From NCBI RefSeq assembly GCF_000023885.1, contig NC_013165.1, positions 1,488,001 to 1,552,000 on the forward strand: a DNA stretch of 64,000 bases, read 5' to 3'. The translations under genes and the position numbers were made by a program. This document shows, piece after piece, positions 9,792 through 18,295 of the stretch (positions are counted from its first letter, which is position 1; each line of letters starts with the position of its first letter). The notes beneath the pieces were generated by a model, which was not told where the DNA came from, made no database searches, and saw nothing but the letters and a program-made list of their open reading frames with translations. This DNA comes from Slackia heliotrinireducens DSM 20476. GTDB lineage: Bacteria; Actinomycetota; Coriobacteriia; Coriobacteriales; Eggerthellaceae.

Positions 9792-10868
9792 CTAGTAGTA
9801 GATGTCGTAGGCCATGGACGCTTCGTCTTTAAGGGCATCAGGATCGGCGAACTCCCAGGTGTCGCCGTTCTTCTGGTAAGACACATAGGCGGTGTAGCCG
9901 TCGGTGGTCACCGTCTTGTCGACCTTTTTGAACTCCTCGAACCCCTTCGTGAATGCCTCTCCATAGGTCTGGGCAGATGCATCGTAGCCTACTTCGTTCA
10001 TGAACGCAGAGGTGAAGGTATCAAGAAGGTACAGGTTGTAGCAGTGTATTCTCGGATATGCCGTTGCTGTTCCGTCTGTGTATCCGTAGAAGCAGCTGGA
10101 ATCCAACTCCACGGTGGTGCCGCTGATCAGAAACTCGTACACCTCGTCCACATCAACGCCCATTTCCGTCAGGGTGTAGCCGTGCTGGTCCTGGTACCTA
10201 CTGTTCAGGGCTTCCTTGAAATGCGCCTCGAAGTCCTCGTCGGGGTGAGTGAAGTACTCGCAGGTCGGGTCATACATGGCCGCGAAGGCCTCGTCGGCCG
10301 CATCGTCTGAGAAATCGACGCTGTCCGACCAGGCAACCTCTTCCACCTCGCTGTAATCGTCGAGGGACGACCCGATGATCGCAGCCGTCACGCCTAAGAG
10401 CATGAGCGCCGAAATGATCAGGCTCACGATGCCGCAGACCTTGCCTGCGGTGGCCTTGCCGTCGCGGCCGTAGTTGTTCACGTGGCGCCTGGCCAGTGCG
10501 ATTGCTGCGATGCCCAGCATCACGCTGGGTATGACGGTGCTGCTCGTCACAAGGGCCAGCACGCCGCACACCAAGGCCGCAGAGGCGGACGGGGCCACGA
10601 AGTCATCCGCATTCAGAAGAGCCCCGCCGTCATGCTGGTCGAAGTCCTCCGTGGGCTGGTAATACACCTGAGACGAGTAAGGCTCCTGGGCCTTGGCCGG
10701 CTTGTAGGTTTCATACGGGCTTGCAGGTGCGGGAGGAGCGGGCTCCGGCGGGCGGACGGGCTCGGTGGCTGCAATGGGAGTTTGGTCCGCATCCGTGAAA
10801 ACCGTATGCTTCTTACGACCGTCCTCGGCGGACGAAAAGTTTCGAGAATCGTATTCCTCGTTGCTCAT
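9792..10868 (-). CDS. DUF4190-like membrane protein
   Basis: A 358-residue protein. Residues 1-90 are hydrophilic and Pro/Glu-rich. Two hydrophobic segments follow (about 93-125 and 142-168), separated by ALARRHVNNYGRDGKATAGK, which resembles the DUF4190 two-helix unit (GIIALGLSRR...GRGLAIAG pattern). The remaining 190 residues form an acidic outer domain with Cys, Tyr and Phe, of no recognised family. The gene is monocistronic, convergent with rsfS, and ends at the shared terminator. The DUF4190 call rests on pattern memory only. Function is unknown. Confidence 0.7.
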   Translation of the reverse strand: MSNEEYDSRNFSSAEDGRKKHTVFTDADQTPIAATEPVRPPEPAPPAPASPYETYKPAKAQEPYSSQVYYQPTEDFDQHDGGALLNADDFVAPSASAALVCGVLALVTSSTVIPSVMLGIAAIALARRHVNNYGRDGKATAGKVCGIVSLIISALMLLGVTAAIIGSSLDDYSEVEEVAWSDSVDFSDDAADEAFAAMYDPTCEYFTHPDEDFEAHFKEALNSRYQDQHGYTLTEMGVDVDEVYEFLISGTTVELDSSCFYGYTDGTATAYPRIHCYNLYLLDTFTSAFMNEVGYDASAQTYGEAFTKGFEEFKKVDKTVTTDGYTAYVSYQKNGDTWEFADPDALKDEASMAYDIYY

Positions 10869-10975
10869 GGAATGCCCTCTCTTCGTGGCTCTTGTGCGAT
10901 TTCAGTATATCGCAGCGGTTCGAAGCTTTTGAGCATGTGTGTTCGGAATCTATTGGATTCGGTATAGTATGGAGA

Positions 10976-11004
10976 TTGACATATGCCAAACACGCATATA
11001 TATT
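10976..11004 (+). promoter_or_regulatory. Strong promoter of the small HTH gene
   Basis: The consensus -35 TTGACA (10976-10981) and -10 TATATT (10999-11004) are separated by 17 bases. A leader of about 58 bases, containing ATGTTACAAACAT, precedes the start codon. Confidence 0.8.
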
Positions 11005-11068
11005 ACGCATCCGAGAATGTTACAAACATTATATAAATAAGCTTCGTATAACAACTTGAGGTGCGGGA

Positions 11069-11326
11069 ATGGCTAATACTGGTGGGGATTATCTCCAAGC
11101 ATCTGAAGACCTGAGGAAGGTATTTTCAGAACGAATGAAAACCGCTCGTGGAGAGCGGTCTCTCTATAGCGTTGCGAAGGCAACGGGAATTTCTTATTCG
11201 GCACTGTGGCTGTACGAGAAAGGGGAGACCCTTCCGTCCACAATGTCCATACTGGCTGTGGCCGACGAGCTTGACGTAAGCGTCGACTGGCTGCTGGGCC
11301 GTTGTGAGAAGCGCAAGCGCCGTTAA
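11069..11326 (+). CDS. Small Cro/C1-type helix-turn-helix regulator
   Basis: An 85-residue DNA-binding protein with a single XRE-type HTH: SVAKATGISYSALWLYEKGETLPSTMSIL is the recognition region (about residues 33-61), followed by LAVADELDVSVDWLLGR, typical of the family. There is no partner domain. GAGGTG lies six bases before the ATG and a near-consensus promoter lies upstream. No phage or toxin gene adjoins it, so the target is unknown. Autoregulation is plausible but not shown. Confidence 0.88.
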   Translation: MANTGGDYLQASEDLRKVFSERMKTARGERSLYSVAKATGISYSALWLYEKGETLPSTMSILAVADELDVSVDWLLGRCEKRKRR

Positions 11327-11416
11327 GCGTGGAATCATCCTGCAAACAGAATAGGCGAATCAACCGAAACATCGCAGCAGTGCGGTCGGTCGGATACCGG
11401 TGTGCGCCGGAACACT

Positions 11417-12370
11417 TTAGATGAGCAGCAGCGAAACCGCCGGAATGGTGCCCATGGAGGCGACGGTGGTGATGAACGTGCCTTGCGTCATGGTTTTGAG
11501 GTCTCCACCGTAATCGATGCACATCATGGTGCCGCTGGAGGCGGCGGGCATCGCCACGCACATGGTGATGACGCCCAGCAGCAGCTGGTTGCTAATGAAG
11601 TGGCCGAGGCCGAAATACACCGCCACAGGAACCAGAATCAGGCGTACGGCCGAACCGATGTAGGGGCTCACGTTGGTCAGCATCTGCTTGACAGGAAGCT
11701 TCGCCAAAGACGAACCGATGACGAGCATAGCGCCCGGAGTGGTCATTTGGCCGATGAGCGATGTGGTGCTGCCGAAGAACCCGCTGTCGGTCACGTGCAG
11801 AAGCACCAGGGCCAATGCCACGTAGCAGCTGATCATGCAGGGGCAGATCAGAGCTTTCGCCATTTGCTTGAGCTGTGCTTTCAGCATGCTGTCGGAGCCG
11901 TCGCCGCCGTCGCGGGCGCACAGCATCATGACGCCTGCAGACCAGGTGAAGATGGTGGAGGGGATGTTCAGCACCGCGCCGTAGAGCACCCCTTGCGCGC
12001 CGAAGATGGCGTGCAGCACGGGAAACCCGATGAAGCCGACGTTGCCGAAGGTCATGAGGTACTCCAGCGTGCCGCGCCTGCGGGCGTCGGTGCGGATGAG
12101 GTGCCCCACGATAAGCGCAATGCCGATGATCATGAGGTATGCCACCGTGGACCAGCCCAGGATCTGCAGCAACGTATTTGTGGAGGGCAGGCTGTCGCTG
12201 GTAAGCACCGAGGCCACGATAAGGGCCGGCATGCAGATGTTGATGACCACTGCGGAGAGCTTCTTATCGAAACCGTCGTCCATCATCCCACGTTTGCGGG
12301 CGAAAAACCCCAGGCCGATGACTACAAACAGAATGGCCATCTGGTTGGCGGCGCTTACGAAAATGCTCAC
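11417..12370 (-). CDS. AEC-family (auxin efflux carrier-like) transporter
   Basis: A 317-residue integral membrane protein with about ten hydrophobic segments. The N-terminus ANQMAILFVVIGLGFFARKRG and the PSTNTLLQIL and NPYIGSAVR-like positions fit AEC carriers, which export or import small organic acids such as malate. The gene is transcribed away from a LysR regulator. That arrangement usually means the regulator controls the transporter in response to its substrate, which I cannot identify. GAAGGAG lies just before the ATG. Confidence 0.85.
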   Translation of the reverse strand: MSIFVSAANQMAILFVVIGLGFFARKRGMMDDGFDKKLSAVVINICMPALIVASVLTSDSLPSTNTLLQILGWSTVAYLMIIGIALIVGHLIRTDARRRGTLEYLMTFGNVGFIGFPVLHAIFGAQGVLYGAVLNIPSTIFTWSAGVMMLCARDGGDGSDSMLKAQLKQMAKALICPCMISCYVALALVLLHVTDSGFFGSTTSLIGQMTTPGAMLVIGSSLAKLPVKQMLTNVSPYIGSAVRLILVPVAVYFGLGHFISNQLLLGVITMCVAMPAASSGTMMCIDYGGDLKTMTQGTFITTVASMGTIPAVSLLLI

Positions 12371-12407
12371 AGCTCATACTCCTTCGGTGCGTGTTCGGTA
12401 CATTGGC

Positions 12408-12436
12408 AAGGTACGTCTGCGGCTGCGGAGGTTCAA
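12408..12436 (-). promoter_or_regulatory. Candidate promoter of the AEC transporter
   Basis: Read on the minus strand, TTGAAC (12431-12436) and TACCTT (12408-12413) are 17 bases apart. The promoter lies about 38 bases upstream of the transporter start codon. Confidence 0.5.
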
Positions 12437-12474
12437 CGGACTTCACAAAACCCCGTGCAGCAACCTCTGAACGT

Positions 12475-12520
12475 TTGTCATAGGTTGTGCTAGGATGTAT
12501 GAACGCTTTGCATACATCCT
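12475..12520 (+). promoter_or_regulatory. LysR gene promoter with overlapping palindromic operator
   Basis: TTGTCA (12475-12480) and TATGAA (12498-12503) are 17 bases apart. A perfect 10-bp inverted repeat, AGGATGTATG (12492-12501) and CATACATCCT (12511-12520), overlaps the -10 and start region. It contains T-N11-A (12500 and 12512), the hallmark of LysR-type sites. This predicts autorepression and perhaps control of the divergent transporter. Confidence 0.7.
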
Positions 12521-12532
12521 GATTGAGGCTCT

Positions 12533-13468
12533 ATGAACTTGCAACATCTTGTGTATTTCCGCAAACTTGCCGAATACGAGCATTACTCGCAGGCAGCCGA
12601 CGAGCTGTTCGTGCGCCAATCGACCATATCCCATGCCGTGAAGAGCTTGGAAGACGAGCTGGGCTGCAAACTGCTGGAGCACGAAGGCCGCAACGTGCGC
12701 CTGACCGAGGAAGGACGCATATTCCAGCAGGCGGTAGAGGAAGCCTTGGGTGCGCTGGAGCGTGCGAAGGCCGAGCTCAAGGGCCGGCAGGGGCATCTTT
12801 CGGGATTGGTGAAGGTGGGCTGCATCGACACGGCTCGGTCGTCGTTTCTGCCCGACGCCATGCTGCGTTTCCAGAAGCTGCACGGGCCGTATGTGGAATT
12901 CCAGGTCATGCAGGGATCCACCCGCGATCTGCTGGCTGGGCTTAAAGATCGTCGGTTCGACATCGCCATCTGCTCGAATGTCGATGATTCCTCCCTTGAA
13001 AGCGAGCATCTGTACTACGAGAAGCTGGTGGCCATCATGTCCAAGCGGCATGTGCTTGCTGGCCACGACTGCGTTACGCTATCGGACCTGATGGGGCGCC
13101 CGCTAGTCACTTACCGTGCGGGCACGCACCCTGGAAGCGCGGTGGATGCATGGCTTGAATCCGAGGCGCAGGCAGAAGGCATCACGGTTGGGGAGGCCTT
13201 AGAGCGCATGGACATGATTCGCAACTACGAGGACGAGGTCATGCTTGGCGCGCTGGTTCAGAAAGACGCCCTGGTGGGGCTTTCGCTTCTCACATCCAGC
13301 CTAGCTCCGTTTCCGGACATTGCGAAGGTGCCGCTGCGCGGGAACGTCGCCGAACGCGGCTTCGATGTGGCGGCCCACGCCCGCAAAGACGACCGCCTTG
13401 AGCCTGCAGCGCGGGCGTTCTTCGAGTTTCTGCGGGACGTGCCGGCCCCTCGGTCCGATTCTGATTAG
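12533..13468 (+). CDS. LysR-family transcriptional regulator
   Basis: A 311-residue LysR regulator. The N-terminal winged HTH is clear (NLQHLVYFRKLAEYEHYSQAADELFVRQSTISHAVKSLEDELG, residues 2-44, only the pattern matters), followed by a linker helix and a periplasmic-binding-protein-like effector domain. TGAGG precedes the ATG. It is divergent from the AEC transporter and an ideal LysR palindrome lies at 12492-12520. It converges with the patatin gene, the two stop codons overlapping by four bases. The ligand is not predictable from the sequence. Confidence 0.95.
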   Translation: MNLQHLVYFRKLAEYEHYSQAADELFVRQSTISHAVKSLEDELGCKLLEHEGRNVRLTEEGRIFQQAVEEALGALERAKAELKGRQGHLSGLVKVGCIDTARSSFLPDAMLRFQKLHGPYVEFQVMQGSTRDLLAGLKDRRFDIAICSNVDDSSLESEHLYYEKLVAIMSKRHVLAGHDCVTLSDLMGRPLVTYRAGTHPGSAVDAWLESEAQAEGITVGEALERMDMIRNYEDEVMLGALVQKDALVGLSLLTSSLAPFPDIAKVPLRGNVAERGFDVAAHARKDDRLEPAARAFFEFLRDVPAPRSDSD

Positions 13469-14346
13469 ATGCCCAAGAACTCCTTGAGCGCAGGCAGGTC
13501 GCGGTAGGCCTGCTTGTAGCCTTCCTGATAGTTCGCTTCCAGCTTCGCCATGTCCGAATCGCCGGATTCGCAGGCCTGGTTTTCCGCGTAGAACACGAAC
13601 GCGGACCCTTCCGCTTCCAGCTGTTCAATCTGGTCGCAGAAAGCGTTGTAGCGCTCCTTACGGGTGTTCAGGGCCTCGCAAACCTTGGGGTATTTGTGCA
13701 GTGCGGCGTTGATCAGCTTGCCCGAGAACCCGGGGTCGGTTTTACGGTAGCTCTTCGGGCGGCTGCGCACGATGACGAACCGTTTGAAGCCGTCGTCGAT
13801 GGCGCGCGGCAGAATGAATCCTGCACCGATGCCAAGGCCGCCGTCGTAATACCAGTTGCCGTCGATTTGGGGAGAAGGCATGGCCACAGGCAACGTGGAT
13901 GATGCCCGCACGCGCACCATGATGTCGTTCAGGCTGCGCATGTCGTCTTTGGTCCAATACACGGTTTCTCCGGTATCGCGGTTGAACGACTGGATGGTGG
14001 CATGTGCCGGATTGTCGAGAAACGCCTGCAGGTTGAAGGGGAGTGGGCCGTCCGATTTGCCCATGCATTGGTAGATGTTGTAGGCGTCGAAGTAGCCCTT
14101 GCCGGTAAGGAAGCTTCCGAACCCGCAGAAACCGGGAAACGAAGCGATGTCGACAAACGATGCCTTCACGCGGTTCTTATCACGGGTAAGGTAGTTCACG
14201 GTGTTGCTGGCGCCGGCGGACAGACCGTACACGTCGTTGATGTAGATTTCGTTTTCGAGCAGCATGTTCACGAAGCCGGCCGAGTAGCTGCAACGCATGC
14301 CGCCGCCTTCGAAAACAAGCGCAGTGTCGAAGATGTTGCTTTCCAT
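13465..14346 (-). CDS. Patatin-like phospholipase
   Basis: A 293-residue patatin-family lipid acyl hydrolase. The oxyanion loop EGGGMRCSYSAG (residues 13-24), the nucleophile elbow GLSAG (Ser43) and a later YYDGGLG give the Ser-Asp dyad. The family hydrolyses phospholipid or lysophospholipid acyl esters at the membrane. The ATG at 14346 follows AAGGAGCCCT. The open frame continues upstream but runs through the tRNA-Arg gene, so the longer start is not credible. It converges with the LysR gene with a four-base overlap. Confidence 0.92.
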   Translation of the reverse strand: MESNIFDTALVFEGGGMRCSYSAGFVNMLLENEIYINDVYGLSAGASNTVNYLTRDKNRVKASFVDIASFPGFCGFGSFLTGKGYFDAYNIYQCMGKSDGPLPFNLQAFLDNPAHATIQSFNRDTGETVYWTKDDMRSLNDIMVRVRASSTLPVAMPSPQIDGNWYYDGGLGIGAGFILPRAIDDGFKRFVIVRSRPKSYRKTDPGFSGKLINAALHKYPKVCEALNTRKERYNAFCDQIEQLEAEGSAFVFYAENQACESGDSDMAKLEANYQEGYKQAYRDLPALKEFLGI

Positions 14347-14525
14347 AGGGCTCCTTGTATGGTTTGACTTTTTTATTGTAGCGGTTGATAGTCCAGTTCG
14401 GGCGCGCGAACTGGGTGTCAACGAAACGTTGCCTTCGGACGACGGGGGGAGCGGAGGATGGTTTGCGTGTATTCGTGAAGAAAAAGAAAAGCCCGATCCG
14501 CTTGAACGACCGGGCAATGCAATCA

Positions 14526-14601
14526 TGGTGCCCCTGGGGGGAATCGAACCCACAACCATCAGATTAGAAGTCTGGTGCTCTATCCATTGAGCTACAGGGG
14601 C
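14526..14601 (-). tRNA. tRNA-Arg (anticodon UCU)
   Basis: On the minus strand, GCCCCTG pairs with CAGGGGC as a 7-bp acceptor stem. The D arm contains AGCTCAATGGATAGAGC, the anticodon loop is CTTCTAA (anticodon TCT) and the T loop is TTCGATT. Discriminator A is followed by an encoded CCA. Confidence 0.95.
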
Positions 14602-14746
14602 AGTGCGTCGGATATTATACCAGCAAGCTTGAGCTGTGCAGAGAATTCGCACGTAATGCGCAGGAGGTGCTTTGCGAAGGTGCAGGGATGCATCATGCTA
14701 AAGTCGTGTGCATCATTTGGATTTGGAAAAAATTCTGCGGCACCCC

Positions 14747-14775
14747 TTGCGAAGTAGGTGAAACATCCGTATAGT
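14747..14775 (+). promoter_or_regulatory. tRNA-His promoter
   Basis: TTGCGA (14747-14752) and TATAGT (14770-14775) are 17 bases apart, about 18 bases before the tRNA. Confidence 0.7.
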
Positions 14776-14793
14776 AACGCTTCGCGTCAAACG

Positions 14794-14870
14794 GTGGGTG
14801 TGGCCTAGTTGGCTAAGGCGCCAGATTGTGGCTCTGGAGATCGGGGGTTCGAGTCCCCTCACCCACCCCA
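14794..14870 (+). tRNA. tRNA-His (anticodon GUG)
   Basis: GTGGGTG pairs with CACCCAC. The anticodon loop is ATTGTGG with anticodon GTG, and the T arm is GGGGGTTCGAGTCCCC. An extra G at 14793 opposite C73 (14867) would supply the G-1 typical of tRNA-His. CCA is encoded. Confidence 0.96.
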
Positions 14871-14871
14871 G

Positions 14872-14889
14872 ACTTTTTTTGAAAAAAGT
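14872..14889 (+). terminator. AT-only hairpin after tRNA-His
   Basis: ACTTTTTT (14872-14879) is the perfect inverse of AAAAAAGT (14882-14889). The T tract directly abuts the tRNA 3' end, so it may terminate or mark 3' processing. A GC-rich stem is absent, which is unusual for this genome. Confidence 0.4.
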
Positions 14890-14891
14890 TC

Positions 14892-14919
14892 TTGCTTTTT
14901 GGCCGACAGGGTATATAAT
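14892..14919 (+). promoter_or_regulatory. tRNA-Lys promoter
   Basis: TTGCTT (14892-14897) and the consensus TATAAT (14914-14919) are 16 bases apart, 44 bases before the tRNA. Confidence 0.7.
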
Positions 14920-14963
14920 AGCTGAGCGCTTTTCGAAAGACGCACTTTGACATATCTTTGAAC

Positions 14964-15039
14964 GGATCGTTAGCTTAGTTGGTAGAGCAGGGGACTCTTA
15001 ATCCCAAGGTCCGGGGTTCGAGTCCCCGACGATCCACCA
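14964..15039 (+). tRNA. tRNA-Lys (anticodon CUU)
   Basis: GGATCGT pairs with ACGATCC. The anticodon loop is ACTCTTAA with anticodon CTT and the T loop is TTCGAGT. Discriminator A is followed by an encoded CCA. A terminator follows at 15050. Confidence 0.96.
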
Positions 15040-15049
15040 TCGAACTTCC

Positions 15050-15072
15050 GCCCCTTTCTCAAGGGGCTTTTT
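15050..15072 (+). terminator. Terminator after tRNA-Lys
   Basis: The 7-bp stem GCCCCTT (15050-15056) and AAGGGGC (15061-15067) with loop TCTC is followed by TTTTTG. Confidence 0.88.
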
Positions 15073-15105
15073 GTTATATCCGGACATAATTGAAACGGAC
15101 ATCAG

Positions 15106-16023
15106 ATGAAACGCATAATCGGGCCTGTTCTGGCAGGAATCCTGTTGCTCGTATCGGTTGCGTGCGTTGCGGATCGAACCTCCAACGTGCAAACCGAGCC
15201 TTCTGCGGCTGTCAACGAGCGCTGGCTGTACGGCATTACCGTGGATGACAGCTGGTATGACGACGTCAGTACGGATGACATCGTTGCCGCAATAGAAGAC
15301 ATGCCAGTGAAGCCCACTGTGCGACTGGTCATGTCTACAGAGCTATCCGCTGAGGATTATGAACCGCTCTTCGCACAGATTCACGAAGTCGCCTACATCA
15401 TGGCCTGTCCGGTCGATTCTTCGGAAATGAATTCCTACAAAGACGAGCAGGCGTATCTGGAACGGTTCCAAGAAGCGTACGAGGTGCTTGGGCCGTATGT
15501 CGATCTGTGGGAAATCGGCAACGAGATAAACGGTGTTGAGTGGATCGGGCAGGAGCCGGCGTTGATCGTATCCAAGGTCGAAGTCGTTAACGACTGGCTT
15601 CGTTCCCGTGATGCGAAAACGGCGTTGACCATGTACTACGCGCGTCCTGACGACCAGGATATGTTCGAATGGATGGAGGAGAACCTTCCTGAAGCGCTCT
15701 GTGAAAACGTGGATTATGCGCTGATCAGCTACTACGAGGACGACAACGAGGGATACATCCCTGATTGGAGTGGGGTATTCAACTCCTTTGAGGATGCGTT
15801 CCCTGATGCATCGGTAGGGTTCGGCGAGTGCGGAAACGTAGCCGAGGATGCCACTGAGGAGAGCAAGCTTCGCATGGCAGGCTTCTATTACGGCCTAAAG
15901 GCTCCGTCGCAACGCTATATCGGCGGATGCTTTTGGTGGAACTGGGTGCAGGACTGCATTCCGCATGAGGACAACGCCGTGTATGACGGCATCAATCAGT
16001 TGATGGAAACGCACGCGGCTTGA
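15106..16023 (+). CDS. Putative glycosidase-like secreted lipoprotein (clan GH-A pattern)
   Basis: A 305-residue exported protein. The N-terminus MKRIIGPVLAGILLLVSVAC is a signal peptide with a possible, atypical lipidation Cys20. The rest reads like a TIM-barrel glycosidase: LWEIGNEING places Glu140 after Asn, as in the acid/base of clan GH-A enzymes, and VGFGECG gives Glu241 where the nucleophile should be. Trp-rich strands (CFWWNWVQD) near the end fit a sugar site. No specific family or substrate can be named. It stands alone after the tRNA genes and is convergent with the histidine kinase. The ribosome-binding site is weak. Confidence 0.6.
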   Translation: MKRIIGPVLAGILLLVSVACVADRTSNVQTEPSAAVNERWLYGITVDDSWYDDVSTDDIVAAIEDMPVKPTVRLVMSTELSAEDYEPLFAQIHEVAYIMACPVDSSEMNSYKDEQAYLERFQEAYEVLGPYVDLWEIGNEINGVEWIGQEPALIVSKVEVVNDWLRSRDAKTALTMYYARPDDQDMFEWMEENLPEALCENVDYALISYYEDDNEGYIPDWSGVFNSFEDAFPDASVGFGECGNVAEDATEESKLRMAGFYYGLKAPSQRYIGGCFWWNWVQDCIPHEDNAVYDGINQLMETHAA

Positions 16024-16050
16024 TGACCCGTTGGTGTTATCGGATGTTTG

Positions 16051-17361
16051 CTACATGGCCGGCAACGTGACCGAGAAGGTGGTGCCTTCGGCCTCGGAGC
16101 TTGTGGCCTCTATGGTGCCGCCGTGCTCCTCGGCGATCGAGCGGGCGATGGCCAGACCCAATCCGAAGCTGCTGTCCTCGTGGGTGCGTGCCTTGTCGGC
16201 ACGGTAGAACCGGTCGAAGATATGTGCCAGGTCTTCAGGGTGGATGGGGTTTCCGGTGTTATGGACGTCGAGCCTGATCTGATGGGACGTGCGGAACAGC
16301 TTCACGTCGATGGAGCCGCCTGTGCCTGCGTACTTGCAGGCGTTCTCGATAAGCGTGGCCACCAGCTTGTCCAGCATCTTCACGTTGCCGTTCACATGGA
16401 TGCCCTCTTCCACCTGGGTGTCCAGATACACCCCGTTCTCGTAGGCGACCGAGTCGAACTGCATCGATATGCCGTCGACCAGCGTGCTGAAATCCACGTC
16501 GGAATGCTCGGGCCGGGATGCGGATTCCACCTGCGCAAGCGTGAGCATGTCGCTTACCAGATCCTGCATGCGTTCAGCCTCCACCTGGGTGGATTCTATC
16601 CATTGGCTTTCTTGCGCGATGGAACGCTCCGGGTGCTTCAGCAGGATGGATGCGTTCGCCAGAATCACCGTCAGCGGCGTTTTGAGCTCGTGCGACGCGT
16701 CGGCCACGAACTGCTTCTGAGCGGTCCAGGCTTCCTCCACGGGACGCAGCGCCCAGCGGGAGAGGAAGATGCTCAGCACGAAGAACAGCGCCAGAACGCC
16801 GACGCCCGCGAAGACCAGCGCCAAGGCCAGTGACTTCCAGTTGCTGACGGAGCTTTCGTCGGCAAAAGCGACGTAAATGCACGAATCGGTGGTGCGCTTC
16901 AGGTAGTACAGCCCGGCGTCGCTCAGGTATCCTTTGCCGTCGGCGGCGTCCAAGATGTCTGGGCTCACGGATGCGAGGACCTCGTCGGAAATCAGCGCCG
17001 TGGCAAGGCCCGGTTGGGAACTCAGGGAGCCGTCTTCTGCCTGCAGGTACACGGCAACGGGAATGAGCTGTTCGCGTCCTGCACCGCCGCCGATCTGCGG
17101 TCCTGCCATCTGGCCGTCCGGTACTTCGTCCATGTTCCCATCGGCAAAAGGCGCCTGCGTGTCGTCCGACCGCGGGCCTGCCATGCCGTCTTTTCCACCC
17201 ACGGCGCGGTCATCGGAAACCGCGTGTTCAAGCGCCATGTCCAAGCTGTTCATCTCGTTCTGGTAACTGTATGCGGCGATTCCAGCGAACGTGACGATGA
17301 CCACGGCGGAAACCATGGCCATGGTGTAGGCGACGAATTTCGTGCGGAGATTCTTAAGCAT
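16051..17361 (-). CDS. Sensor histidine kinase
   Basis: A 436-residue membrane sensor kinase. Transmembrane helices lie near residues 8-31 and 147-175 and flank an outer sensing domain of about 115 residues rich in Gly, Met and Asp. The HisKA box FVADASHELKTPL (His near 221), the N box LVATLIENACKYA and the G boxes FGLGLAIARSI complete the kinase core. The start is set at 17361, where GGAG lies eight bases upstream. An ATG 12 bases earlier (17373) is also possible. Either start overlaps the end of the response regulator gene, so the pair is translationally coupled. Confidence 0.93.
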   Translation of the reverse strand: MLKNLRTKFVAYTMAMVSAVVIVTFAGIAAYSYQNEMNSLDMALEHAVSDDRAVGGKDGMAGPRSDDTQAPFADGNMDEVPDGQMAGPQIGGGAGREQLIPVAVYLQAEDGSLSSQPGLATALISDEVLASVSPDILDAADGKGYLSDAGLYYLKRTTDSCIYVAFADESSVSNWKSLALALVFAGVGVLALFFVLSIFLSRWALRPVEEAWTAQKQFVADASHELKTPLTVILANASILLKHPERSIAQESQWIESTQVEAERMQDLVSDMLTLAQVESASRPEHSDVDFSTLVDGISMQFDSVAYENGVYLDTQVEEGIHVNGNVKMLDKLVATLIENACKYAGTGGSIDVKLFRTSHQIRLDVHNTGNPIHPEDLAHIFDRFYRADKARTHEDSSFGLGLAIARSIAEEHGGTIEATSSEAEGTTFSVTLPAM

Positions 17362-18040
17362 TTGACGCTCCATCGACGTTGAGCTTGTAACCTACGCGGC
17401 GCACGGTGTCGATGGACACGGAAGAACCCAAAAACTTCAGCTTCTTGCGCAAAAATGAAATGTACGCCTCGACGTTGTTGTCGTCGGCGGTGGACTCCAC
17501 GCCCCAGACCTTGGAGATGAGCTGCTCTTTCGAGATGATCTGGCCTGCGTTGGACATGAGGATGTTCGCGATCTCGTACTCCTTGAAGCTGAGGTTGATG
17601 GTCTTCTGACCGCTGGAAAGGTCGTGGCTCTCAAGGTTGAGCGACAGGTCGCCAGCTTCCAGCTTCTCGAAAACGACCTGGCCCTGCCTGCGGGTGAGCG
17701 CGCGAAGGTGCGCCAGCAGCTCCGCGGGGGAGAAGGGCTTGGTCATGTAGTCGTCGGCTCCGGAATCCAGTCCGGTTATCTTGTCGGGAATGGCATCGCG
17801 CGCCGTCAGCAGCAGCACGGGCGTATCCAAGTTCGCGCGACGTAGGGACGCCACTACCTCGAAGCCGTTCATCTTCGGCAGCATGACATCTAAAATGACC
17901 ACGTCGTAAATGCCTGCCACGGCGTAGTCGTAGCCGGACTGGCCGTTGTGGACCATGTCGACCAGGTAGCCGTTGTCTTCCAGAATATGCTTCAGAGCCG
18001 ACGCCAGCCGCACATCGTCCTCAACTATCAAGACCTGCAT
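17354..18040 (-). CDS. OmpR-family response regulator
   Basis: A 228-residue response regulator. The receiver domain has the acidic pair in VEDD, the phospho-acceptor in VVILDVMLPKM and Lys in TKPFSPAELLAHL. The C-terminal winged helix shows SFKEYEIANILM and the DNA-recognition helix region VEAYISFLRKKL. The start MQVLIVEDD at 18040 is chosen because the 53 upstream codons in the open frame bear no resemblance to the family. It precedes the kinase gene. The divergent VTC operon carries an 11-base-spaced direct repeat that could be its target. Confidence 0.95.
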   Translation of the reverse strand: MQVLIVEDDVRLASALKHILEDNGYLVDMVHNGQSGYDYAVAGIYDVVILDVMLPKMNGFEVVASLRRANLDTPVLLLTARDAIPDKITGLDSGADDYMTKPFSPAELLAHLRALTRRQGQVVFEKLEAGDLSLNLESHDLSSGQKTINLSFKEYEIANILMSNAGQIISKEQLISKVWGVESTADDNNVEAYISFLRKKLKFLGSSVSIDTVRRVGYKLNVDGASNA

Positions 18041-18209
18041 CCGTCCATACCTTTCTCGCGTTGTGCATGGTCCCATTGTACCCGCAAGACTTAAATGAAC
18101 CTGAAAGAAGTCGTGCTTCGTTTGCGGCGTCCGCCGTTGAGAATCGGCAACGGTGTCGTTTTGGGCCGAGGCGTCTGCTGTTCGGGTCGGCAACAACATC
18201 GCTTCGGGC

Positions 18210-18242
18210 TTTAAGGTTTGTTTAAGGAACGGGACCTAGCAT
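18210..18242 (+). promoter_or_regulatory. Candidate OmpR/PhoB-type activator site and -10 box
   Basis: TTTAAGG occurs at 18210-18216 and again at 18221-18227, an 11-base period as used by winged-helix response regulators. A -10-like TAGCAT lies at 18237-18242, nine bases after the second copy, in place of a -35. This is the arrangement of Pho-type activated promoters. Assignment to the adjacent regulator is inference. Confidence 0.5.
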
Positions 18243-18295
18243 GTTGACTGTCATAAACGACGGCCGCAGGGGCGGTCGGGAAGGGGGAATCACCC

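Noticed and set aside
14347-14652. N-terminal extension of the patatin gene
   Set aside because: The in-frame extension translates through the complementary strand of tRNA-Arg, which is secure on its own.
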